A DNA stretch of 64,000 nt from Cyanoderma ruficeps. Taxonomy: Eukaryota; Chordata; Aves; Passeriformes; Timaliidae. Positions 36,001 through 43,400 of the stretch are shown piece by piece (the stretch's first letter is position 1; every line of letters begins with the position of its first letter). Under the pieces are notes generated by a model. The model did no database searches and had not been told where the DNA came from. It was given only the letters and a program-made list of their open reading frames with translations. The stretch is from the NCBI GenBank assembly GCA_008694505.1, contig VZDJ01000219.1, positions 5,168,081 to 5,232,080 on the forward strand. The letters run 5' to 3'. The position numbers were made by a program, and so were the translations under genes.

Positions 36001-37099
36001 GCTCAAGGAGTCTTTCAGATGATGCTGGTTTTCATTAGGAATGTACATATACTCAAAATTATTGTTCTCACTCGCAAGCGAGACCTGCAAGATCCAGATT
36101 CTTCCAGACAAATGCCAGCATTGGATATATCTAGTGAACATCTGAACAGCTGCTCAGAACATTGAGCTTTCTCTTACATGTAAAAATGTACCACTTTATT
36201 GATAATTACTTATCACTTTTTTTTTCTTCCAGATACTATTACAAGTACCAAAAATTGGACCTACTGTAAACAGAGATAAGATTTTTGGCTCTCAGCAGGA
36301 GTTAACAGAAGAAATTACTGTCTTGCTACTGTGGCAGTGTGGAAAAACAGCACTCCTAACTAGCAAATAATGGTTGTATTTTTTTCTTTTTGCTTGTATG
36401 TTGTTTGAATTTTAGTATTATGTGTTTCAGGAAGCTAGTAAATACTCAAATACTTTATATTAAATTATTTTGTATAGCAGCTAGATCCTGTTCTGGCCAT
36501 TATTCTGTAAGGGTTCCATAAAGATGATTCTTCAGTTTGTTTAGATTTTTAAAAAGTGTGACTGAAGAACAGCAGACCAAATTGCTTTAATAGAATTACT
36601 TTTGACTCTGTCAAGATTTCTAGTTTTCTCTAGTAGCATTAGCATCTCAAGATGCTCTGTTTAAGTATTAGCATTGGCTATGAAAGTAACTGCACATCCT
36701 GGGAGTGGCTGTGAAAGCATTTGTGTACTCTTGGGGACCCAGAAGTCCATAGTATGTCACCATTAAACTCCTTGAATGGTTAGGTCTGCAGAACTTTGGA
36801 GGAACAGGACTGTGTGTTCTGCTGTAATTTGATTTCTGAACATGAATACAGGTCATCTTCACCCCATCATCACTGTAAATTGGCTCTTAATGATCAGCAA
36901 TGTCACCTCCTGGGCACATCCACTGCCCAGCCACTGCTATCTCAGGATCCTTCCTATTTCATCTCAGGTATTTTGTAATATCACATCTCTGTCGTTGTTT
37001 TTTCTGGTGGCTTCAGACTTAGAGAAAGTAAATGCCTTACATGAACACAATGGTGGGAAAATCCCTTTTATAACTGAACTGTTTGAAGAGATGGATTGA
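26786..37099 (+). CDS. MEIKIN: MEIKIN-like meiotic kinetochore factor (14 exons, 491 residues)
   Basis: Joining 26786-26960, 28383-28470, 28693-28771, 29769-29826, 30470-30610, 31032-31151, 31385-31424, 31697-31758, 32523-32617, 32946-33119, 33450-33530, 34045-34200, 34487-34610 and 37017-37099 gives 1476 nt. This is one open frame with every phase matching. MEIKIN works in meiosis I: it binds CENP-C at kinetochores, recruits Polo-like kinase 1 and protects centromeric cohesin. In favour of this identity: position between ACSL6 and FNIP1, as in human; a largely disordered, Ser/Glu/Lys-rich body; and a compact conserved-looking C-terminus (residues 424-491, with CSIVRLSPGQRPSRL and VKWKEFTLPKG) where mammalian MEIKIN binds CENP-C. 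Ser-Ser-Pro at 170-172 is a possible polo-box docking site. The predicted protein is longer than the human one (about 370 residues). Sequence identity itself was not checked, so the symbol rests on synteny and architecture. Confidence 0.75.
28383..28470 (+). CDS. MEIKIN: MEIKIN exon 2
   Basis: The acceptor is ttattctctag. It completes a Cys codon, then encodes LKKKFSGKNLPKIKEK followed by VECTEESSSCNQ. It leaves in phase 2 at GTCAGC. Confidence 0.75.
28693..28771 (+). CDS. MEIKIN: MEIKIN exon 3
   Basis: The acceptor is tttcaattgcag. It completes Ser and encodes NQLTARETTDFKIKEEEPEE, then SSVPLK; phase 0 at donor GTGAAA. Confidence 0.75.
29769..29826 (+). CDS. MEIKIN: MEIKIN exon 4
   Basis: The acceptor is tttaattttag and the donor GTGAGT. 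It encodes ESKITFESKGSLKNAEVTS and leaves in phase 1. Confidence 0.75.
30470..30610 (+). CDS. MEIKIN: MEIKIN exon 5, acidic Ser-rich with SSP motif
   Basis: The acceptor is tctctttctctag and the donor GTGAGA. It encodes SEMTLPTGVSTFLIECLDED, then a Ser/Thr-rich stretch with YSSPETFRDDD. Ser-Ser-Pro here is of the S-[S/T]-P polo-box-binding type; its use is inference. Confidence 0.75.
31032..31151 (+). CDS. MEIKIN: MEIKIN exon 6
   Basis: The acceptor is tttttatgtccag and the donor GTAATT. It encodes RCNFYSVDLGKYKNSTLLDS, then KAVTIDKIPQIPNLSAIL; phase 1 to phase 1. Confidence 0.75.
31385..31424 (+). CDS. MEIKIN: MEIKIN exon 7 (40 bp)
   Basis: The acceptor is atttttcttag and the donor GTAATC. 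It encodes EPVPEDFPDRSIR and leaves in phase 2. It is short but fits its neighbours' phases exactly. Confidence 0.7.
31697..31758 (+). CDS. MEIKIN: MEIKIN exon 8
   Basis: The acceptor is a long pyrimidine tract ending cctcttctag; the donor is GTAAAA. It encodes RKRLSNCYYSSSASSISTTV plus Ala. Basic and Ser-rich; leaves in phase 1. Confidence 0.75.
32523..32617 (+). CDS. MEIKIN: MEIKIN exon 9
   Basis: The acceptor is aatctgtcacag and the donor GTGAAA. It encodes GKKLCKITAAREETPDLKSG, then MRCSSPLGPENK; ends in phase 0. Confidence 0.7.
32946..33119 (+). CDS. MEIKIN: MEIKIN exon 10
   Basis: The acceptor is tttccctatttag and the donor GTGAGT. It encodes HDNQTPKAKRSKKRASRFNP, then further Ser/Lys-rich sequence ending TKPTDAVV; phase 0 both ends. 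KAKRSKKR is a possible nuclear localisation signal. Confidence 0.75.
33450..33530 (+). CDS. MEIKIN: MEIKIN exon 11
   Basis: The acceptor is tgtttttgttcag and the donor GTGAGT. It encodes QMTSTMLIMEEDIVLNNPGH, then AQPLELD; phase 0 both ends. Confidence 0.75.
34045..34200 (+). CDS. MEIKIN: MEIKIN exon 12
   Basis: The acceptor is gacggagctgtag; the next AG, five bases downstream, would bring a stop into the phase-0 frame. It encodes LSLSPVCKASPGEDLFLN, then PFVNSEEIVPASL and APQSPEEKNILK. The donor GTTCTG is weak. The acceptor lacks a long pyrimidine tract, so this boundary is less certain than the others. Confidence 0.65.
34487..34610 (+). CDS. MEIKIN: MEIKIN exon 13, C-terminal conserved domain
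   Basis: The acceptor is taatcttttcag and the donor GTAAAG. It encodes PLCDRQEICSIVRLSPGQRP, then SRLQQVPVKWKEFTLPKGVP. It is compact and rich in aromatic and hydrophobic residues, unlike the disordered body, and is the likely CENP-C-contacting part. It leaves in phase 1. Confidence 0.75.
34611..37016 (+). other. MEIKIN: MEIKIN last intron with a solo LTR
   Basis: A 2.4-kb intron containing a minus-strand LTR at 35350-35690. Two candidate acceptors inside it (34906 and 36233) lead to an immediate stop or to a 15-residue tail and were not used. Confidence 0.6.
35350..35690 (-). mobile_element. Solo LTR of an endogenous retrovirus-like element
   Basis: On the minus strand the 341-bp unit begins TGTGG and ends CTACA, the TG...CA ends of retroviral LTRs. 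It has a TATAAAAG box (plus-strand 35427-35434) and an AATAAA (plus-strand 35406-35411), close together as in compact avian LTRs. No internal retroviral coding sequence flanks it. I could not find a clear target-site duplication at the chosen ends, so these may be off by a few bases or the duplication has decayed. Confidence 0.7.
37017..37099 (+). CDS. MEIKIN: MEIKIN last coding exon
   Basis: The acceptor is tctggtggcttcag. Entering in phase 1 it encodes DLEKVNALHEHNGGKIPF, then ITELFEEMD and TGA at 37097. The sequence is protein-like (charged, amphipathic, not low complexity). It was preferred to an acceptor at 36233 whose 15-residue tail looks non-coding. Confidence 0.65.
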
Positions 37100-39830
37100 C
37101 CTTCTGGATTTTCAGGTTACTGTTCGCACTGTATCCACACAAGTCAAATTTGTAGTGCTTCCTTCTCAGCTTGTGGATGGTTAATTCATAAATGTTGTTT
37201 TAATGTGCTGAATGTCTCAGAAAACACTGTCAAGAACATGTTTTTTTCCACTTGAGTTCATTGCACATTAAAGTAATTTGGACCCCTACAGTGTTCTCGC
37301 TACAATATCCTTTACTCAGACTTGATCTGAACAAAAAGGAAGTTTTTCATTGTTTCAAAATGCTAGTATGGCTTTCAAAAGTCTGAGTTTGTTTCTCAGT
37401 GTTATCACCCTGGAGAATAGTTCTGTATTTCCAAAAAGAGCATGACAAGAAGACATATGAAATCTACAACTATAATTTGGCTGCATTTGAAAACCTGAAA
37501 AAGTTCAAACCCTGAAGTTTTCCCCATTGCTCTGGGGTAGAAGGAAGTGCAAGTAATTGCTGCTGGATTAGTCTATGAACAAGTATTATATAAATATTCT
37601 AAATGGCTCAAGGTTAAAAATTATGCCATTAAGCTATTTTTCTTTTAAGCATAAGTAGAATGAGTTCTGCCAATAACTCCTTGGAGTTCTGTCGGGTATG
37701 CTTTTAATTATCAATATCCTTGTTCTTGCAAATACTAAGTCACTAGTAATTATGCAAGAATCCAGAGCCCCTAGGAGACAGAGGTGAGCTCCTTGATGTA
37801 GCTTTAAGCAAAACTGAAAGTTACATATTTAGCAAGTTGTGTTTTTGATGATTATTCAAGTAAAGGATGGTCCAGAATAAAGATAGGTTTATTGTAAGGG
37901 TATTCTGGAAGTCATAGGAGAAAACACTTATTTTGCCCCAGGCCATTTGGTAGTGTTATACAAAGTGACTAATACTGGCAAACTAATTGGAAACTACAAG
38001 ACAGGAAAATATGTTCCGTAACTGTGGAATTGGCAGTAGCAGCCTGAATAATGCTGGGGTTTGCTTTTGTTTTTCTTGATGTGATGGGGCTGTATAGGAG
38101 GACAGAAATATCATGAACCACAATCTCTTGTCCTTCCCTTCAGTTATGAAAGCACTGCTTCTTATCATCTTTTGTCTGACTCCTAGAGAAAGTGTAATTA
38201 ATTACCAGGCTAGCTCTTTGCCCCAGGGAAGGAAATTCATTTTGAGGCTGCAACAATCTCTACTCTTGTTCTGGCTGTTCTCAAAGGAAAGGCATTTTCC
38301 CATAGTTTGGTTTTCAGCTGAAAAATTACTAAATAAAATTTCATTCAGAGTGGAAACTGGCTCTTCCATATTGGTAGATAAAGGTTATGGGTCATGGCCA
38401 GTTAATGGGTAGGACAGAGGAGGTTATTTGTGCAGTAATTCAGGAGAAGAATCTGTTCAGTGTCACCAGGGCTGCTCTGTCACATCCCAGACATGATGAA
38501 GTCTTAATGGCTTGAATGAAATTGCTTCCAGCAAGTCAGTCCATGCAAGAACTCTGATAATCCTTTATCACCAGGAGTTGTGCATGGCAGATACATGTTG
38601 AGTAAATGTAGTATACATAAATCTGTAAGAGGTTTTTCATTAACACTGTTCAGTTATTCTTATTATCTGAAGTGCACTTCTAGGAGACTTTGACTTCAAG
38701 TACTCAGAGATGGTGGGAGATGTTTCTTGTACTGGAGTGCTACAAAGGTAGCACTCCAGTACAAAGGTACAGGCCGGTGGAGGATAAAGCCTTACATGCA
38801 AATGGTTCTGGTTTGGTTCATAATCTTCAGACAGAAAAGAGATGTCTGGGGCCCAAATCAAAATACGCTGAATGTACACATAAGTTCACTTACATTTAAA
38901 GGGGCTCCATCAGCTTGAACTGTAATGCACTTGAGCTTAGCTAAATCTTTATTGTCTAAGTTGTGAAAGTTGTGAAACTACTGAAAGCTGAGTTATCCTG
39001 GCCAAAATTCTATCATTTTGTTTTGTTCCCTGAGGGCTCTATCTTTGAGGCTGTATTTATGTGCTCCTCTTGAAACCAAGAGGCTTCCACATGGTGAAAG
39101 ATGCAAAGACTGATCCTGTATAAATCTGTGGCAGGCACGTGTGTCTTTCATACAGAACAAGGGGGAAAATATGTATCTAAACTTTAGTTCCTGTTTTGTG
39201 TCAGAATTGTCTACAACTTTTGGTAGATAGAAAACAAAGTTCCTACAGATGGGTAATTGTGAAGAATCATGTAGATACATTACACATGCACTAAATTATG
39301 CCTTAAAAATAATCTGCTTAATTTAATCTTACATCATACGTTGTTTTAGCTTAATTCCATTTTCCAGGGAAAGCAGATGAGTCAGTCAGTTTTGTCAGTC
39401 CTTAATGAAACTTCCTAGCAGGGTTGTATCTGAATAGTGGAGACACTGAAGGAGACTGTTAGCTGTTACCAGGGTTTCTGTTTCATTTAAGTATTACTAA
39501 TAAAGAGTTTTGTAGAAAGGCATAGATCCTTTTGATTTTACAAAACCTATCACACTTTTTGTTAAAAAAATGTTTTGGAATCAGTTGCTGGGCTTTGTGT
39601 CCTAAATACTCTTGTGGATGGATGTTTTACCTGTAATGATGGCTTCCTCTGTCATCAACTACACGCCTTCCGCCTTCCCTGTAGGTTTTGACTCCAGTGC
39701 ATCTGAGCTGAGCCGTTCTGCTACAGCTCTAGGAGAATCGCTTGTGTACCTGGAAGGAGAGCGAGCAGGATCTGGATTTTCGAGGTTTAGGGTAAAAGAC
39801 GTCACCTTTCTCTGGTGCACCCCTGCACGC
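37100..39830 (+). other. MEIKIN 3' UTR and intergenic region
   Basis: AT-rich sequence with an ATTAAA near 37266 and AATAAA at 37876, 38331 and 39499 as possible poly(A) signals. It contains a 17-bp-arm hairpin at 38727-38764. An ORF at 39612-39872 crosses into the next CpG island but has no supporting signal. No other gene was seen. Confidence 0.6.
38727..38764. repeat. Perfect inverted repeat, 17-bp arms, 4-base loop
   Basis: Arms TTGTACTGGAGTGCTAC (38727-38743) and GTAGCACTCCAGTACAA (38748-38764) are exact reverse complements around AAAG. The 10-mer TACAAAGGTA is also directly repeated at 38741 and 38760. Confidence 0.9.
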
Positions 39831-40123
39831 CGAGTTCCGAAGGCGCTGGGTACAGCCACGAGAGGGATCTGACGCCTCGATCGTGACCTCCGCTCGCCTT
39901 CCTGAGGCTCCTGCCTTTAACTTCCGTCCGAAGAAGGAAAACAACAGCGGCGCGTTCTCACCGCCCCCGGGGGATTCCTCGGCCCTGCCCCCGGCTGAGC
40001 CCCGCCGGGAGCAGGCGCTTTTCCCGCACACGCTGCGGCCGCAGGAGCCGCCGAGGCGGGTGAAAGGGACTCCGCACTCCCCCCGGCCCAGGGCTGCCCG
40101 CGGGGTCTGCGGGGCTCCGCTCC

Positions 40124-40131
40124 TCACGTGG
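40124..40131 (+). promoter_or_regulatory. FNIP1: CLEAR/E-box TCACGTGG in the FNIP1 promoter
   Basis: TCACGTGG lies 217 bp upstream of the FNIP1 ATG, matching the TFEB/TFE3/MITF core (TCACGTG). FNIP proteins and folliculin control TFEB/TFE3 through RagC/D and mTORC1, so feedback is plausible. A palindromic GTCATATGAC lies at 40234-40243. Confidence 0.6.
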
Positions 40132-40347
40132 CCCCGCCCACGGGGCGCGCCCCGCCCGCCCGCCGGCCCCGCCTCCTCCGTCCCTCCCCTCGCTCCCTCC
40201 TCCCGTCCTGGCAGCGCCGGGTGACTAATTTCTGTCATATGACTGTGACACCGAATGGAGCGGGGCGGGCGGAACTAGCCGCGACGAAGGGACGGCGCTG
40301 CGCGGAGCCCAGCGCCTCGGCGCCGGGGGCAGCGGCAGCGCCCCAAA

Positions 40348-40436
40348 ATGCCGCCCACCCTCTTCCAGAAGCTCTTCAACAAGAAGCATGGGCTGATCTC
40401 CCCGGCCAGAGACGCCCGCGACGACTGTGTCTTCAG
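40348..40436 (+). CDS. FNIP1: FNIP1 first coding exon (folliculin-interacting protein 1)
   Basis: FNIP1 binds folliculin and AMPK, acts with folliculin as a GAP for RagC/D at the lysosome, and is an Hsp90 co-chaperone. This exon gives its first 29 codons, MPPTLFQKLFNKKHGLISPA, then RDARDDCVF. It matches the mammalian start (MAPTLFQKLF, RDARD, C-F-S). The donor GTAACC at 40437 leaves a split Ser/Arg codon (AG|), in agreement with the human F-S junction. The ATG context is CCAAAATGC, with A at -3. Exon 2 (beginning WPLPEFDP in mammals) was not found in the remaining 23.5 kb, so the rest of the gene lies beyond the window. Confidence 0.93.
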
Positions 40437-43400
40437 GTAACCGGGACGGGGCCGCGCTCCTCCCCTGCCCCAAACTTCTGCTCCGAGTTCCTCGCTCCCT
40501 CCACCGCCCGGAGGACGCGGGGGCTGGCAAACCCTTCCCTGCCCCGTCGGCAGCTCCTCGGCGACGTGCCCCGCTCTCTCCAGCCCCGGGGGATCCGTTC
40601 TCCGCGGGAGCCCCGGGGCCGCCCCGGCCGGGCCCCTCCGGCGGGCGCGGGGCGGGAGCCCCCCGGGACCGCCACGTCGGGGCTGCTGCGGTGCCTCCGC
40701 TCGGCTGCCTCCCCGCCGGGGCCGCTGCTCCCAGCGCCGGGCCGTGCCTCACCCCCAGCCCGCGGGTGCCTCCCCTTCTCCGGCGTGTGTGAGGCCCCGG
40801 TCCCCGCGGGCCCCTCCGCGGATGCTGTGGGCCGGGGGAGGGCGACAGGCGGGCAGGTCGCCAGGGAGCAGCCTCAGGAACGGGGAGAAAACGTGAAGTT
40901 TTGGCCAAGAGAGGAGGGGGGCTTCTAGTGAAATTCATCATGCTCTGGCCGCAGCAGCAGTGGATCGGCCGAGCGGGGCCAAGCTCCGCACGGGGAGCAG
41001 GGCAGGGGCCCCAGGGCAGCCCGAGGGGCCGTGTGGGCTCGCACGGCCCGGGCCGGTGCCTGTGGGGGCCGGAGCAGGGAGAGGCTGCGTGCGGGTGCTC
41101 TGCGGGGCCTGGGGCTTCCCCGGGGCTGCCGCGGGCTGGTTTGCTTGGAAACAGGTAGCTTTTATGCTGTTCCACACGTGAAGAATGGTCACGCTTGAAA
41201 GCGATGCCCATGTCTGCGTCCTGGCAAAGAGAGAACCTGCAATATCGCTTTAAAGTGCGGTTTGCTACCTGGATGCAAATAAAATCTGCCTCATTAGTAA
41301 GAGTTAGGCGCTTCTTGAAGCATTTCTGATAGTGTTGTGAAGCGCTCCTCCCACCCGCTGCCTTGAAATTTATTGCTTATAAATGATCAGCCCTTGGGTT
41401 GCTCTGTAAAGGGACATGTTACTGATGGGCTTAATTTTCTGTGGTGGGATACTGCTTTTGGCTGCAGTATTTAGCAGTTTAGATGGATAATAGTGTATCT
41501 GCAGTTATCTAAGTGAAAGGGTTTTCAAATAATATTGATTGGATAAAAAATATTGATGAGCCCTCAAGGAGTCAAGACATGCTCCTGGACATTACCTGGA
41601 GCTCACACAGCTTTTGAAGACACTGATCCATAACTGCTTTCACACCTCTCTGATATTCACTGTAGAACGGATCCTTGTTTTTAATGATCTTTTCTAAGAA
41701 ACAAAGTGTTTTAATGGTGTAAATATAATCTTATTTTCCAAATCATCTTAATACTGGATTAGAGCCTTTGGTGGGGAAGGGAAGGGGTACTAGGACAGCT
41801 CTGTATAATTGTCTTGCCTTTTTACCTTGCCTTCGTGATGGGTTTGTCTAGAGACTGGTGGTTTATGCAACAGCTGCAGTGCAGACCTGGGGCAGAAATG
41901 TGGGAATCAACCCATGTTGAAAGGAGGAGACCAAAGAGGCAAGGTCTGTTTCCCTTGTCACCTGTATCATTCTGTGCCAAACTGGGTCTGAAATTTATAG
42001 TGCTGTTTTGCTTTGTGATATGAACTGTCAACTGGTAGCGGGTGAATTTGCACTTGGGTTTTTTTGGTGGACCCACAGGTATAATTTGCAGGGGGAGGCT
42101 GATGAGGCTCTGGGGAGGGTGGGAGATCCAGCTCCAACTTAGGAGAGCCAAGTAGTATTTTTGAAGATTAATACAGATGCTCTCTAGACATAGTGCCTAA
42201 TGGCTGCATTCATTTTCCAAATGAGGCTAAATTTGTAGGTAAGATCACAACTTGTTGGGATTATCAATTCCTGTTGAAACCTTCAGATAATACACAAAAT
42301 AAGGACTATTATTTATGACAGCTGAGTCTTTGGAGACTGGAAGAAAGCACTTCAGAGTTTAGACTGTTGGTGGTTCCAGTGAACGTGAATGCAACAGCCT
42401 CATCAATTCCATTGGAGCTAGATGATGTTTTATGGATTGATACATTATATCTGTTTACAGTCTAAATAACAGAGCATTTCCCAAATATTCTGAGCACTAT
42501 TATTTTTGTCTGTCTTCACTTTGAAAACTCTGGTCTCTTATTGAGGAGACTGTAGAACTACCATAAAAATACATAAATTCTCTTACTATATTTTGTGAAT
42601 AGTATGTACTTGGAGACAAGAGCCCAATTACTCTGGTAATGACATCAGGATAGCAGAACATTTAAGGATGATTTTGCCACTCTTTTTAAATTATGAATAT
42701 GTTTTGCATTTCCATCAGACTTAATATGAAAATTCACCAGTTCTATTGATCTGGCCTTACACCGTTTCAAAAATAAAACAATACTTTTCAGGGAAGCATT
42801 TTGTTTAGTTGTTGATTTGTTTGTGGTGGGTTTTATTTTTTCCTTTTTTTTTTTGTTTTGNTGTTTGTTTGGGGGGTTTTGGTTTTTTTTTTTGTTCACT
42901 GCCAAGAATCTTTTTCTGTGCTGTGGGTGTGTGAAATTTTGTGAGCCTAAATCTAGCCAGACTCTGTAAAACCCTTCAGGACTGGGTGCTGGAGAAGTTA
43001 AGAGGTTTAGTAATGGAAACAGTAAGTTAGCAACTGTAAAATATTTGCTGAGGTGCCAGTTAGCCATTTTTATAATTTTTAAATATATATGCAGTTTATT
43101 TTACAGAAGAAACTCTAGGAAATCACAGTAGATCCACTGCTTGTTAGTTTTTTAGATCTTCCATCTTCCATAGCTATTGGCAAACTTGACCCTTAGACTG
43201 AAATCTCTTGCTACAGCTTGACATTCACATGGTGAGCAAGAATATTCAAATTTTAGTGGTAAAATCTGTTTACAAGAAACACAGAAACATCTGCAAGTAT
43301 TCTAGGAGGAAAGAGTCAAGCCCTTATATTCCAAGATGTAGAGTACCTGCTGTCTACTGCAAATAATACTCACGTGAGTGGATTTTCCCTAAGGGTAACT

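Larger units (their letters stand above)
39830..41180 (+). promoter_or_regulatory. FNIP1: CpG-island promoter of FNIP1
   Basis: About 1.3 kb of very GC-rich, CpG-dense DNA surrounds the first coding exon of FNIP1. It has several GC boxes (for example GCCCCGCCC at 40131) and an E-box TCACGTGG at 40124. A GACGTCAC CRE-like site lies just upstream, at 39798. No TATA box was seen. Long ORFs on both strands here are by-products of GC richness. Confidence 0.85.

Noticed and set aside
36233..36279. Alternative last exon of MEIKIN (acceptor ttttttcttccag, 15-residue tail)
   Set aside because: Phase fits and the acceptor is good, but the tail looks non-coding, and the exon at 37017 gives a longer, protein-like end. 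It remains possible as an alternative isoform.
39612..39872. 86-codon ORF upstream of the FNIP1 island
   Set aside because: No similarity, no poly(A) or splice signals, straddles an isochore-like composition change; probably random.
40128..41211. Long ORFs on both strands (266 and 328 codons) over the FNIP1 CpG island
   Set aside because: Pro/Gly/Arg/Ala-rich translation of GC-rich DNA with few stop codons; the real exon there is read in a different frame.
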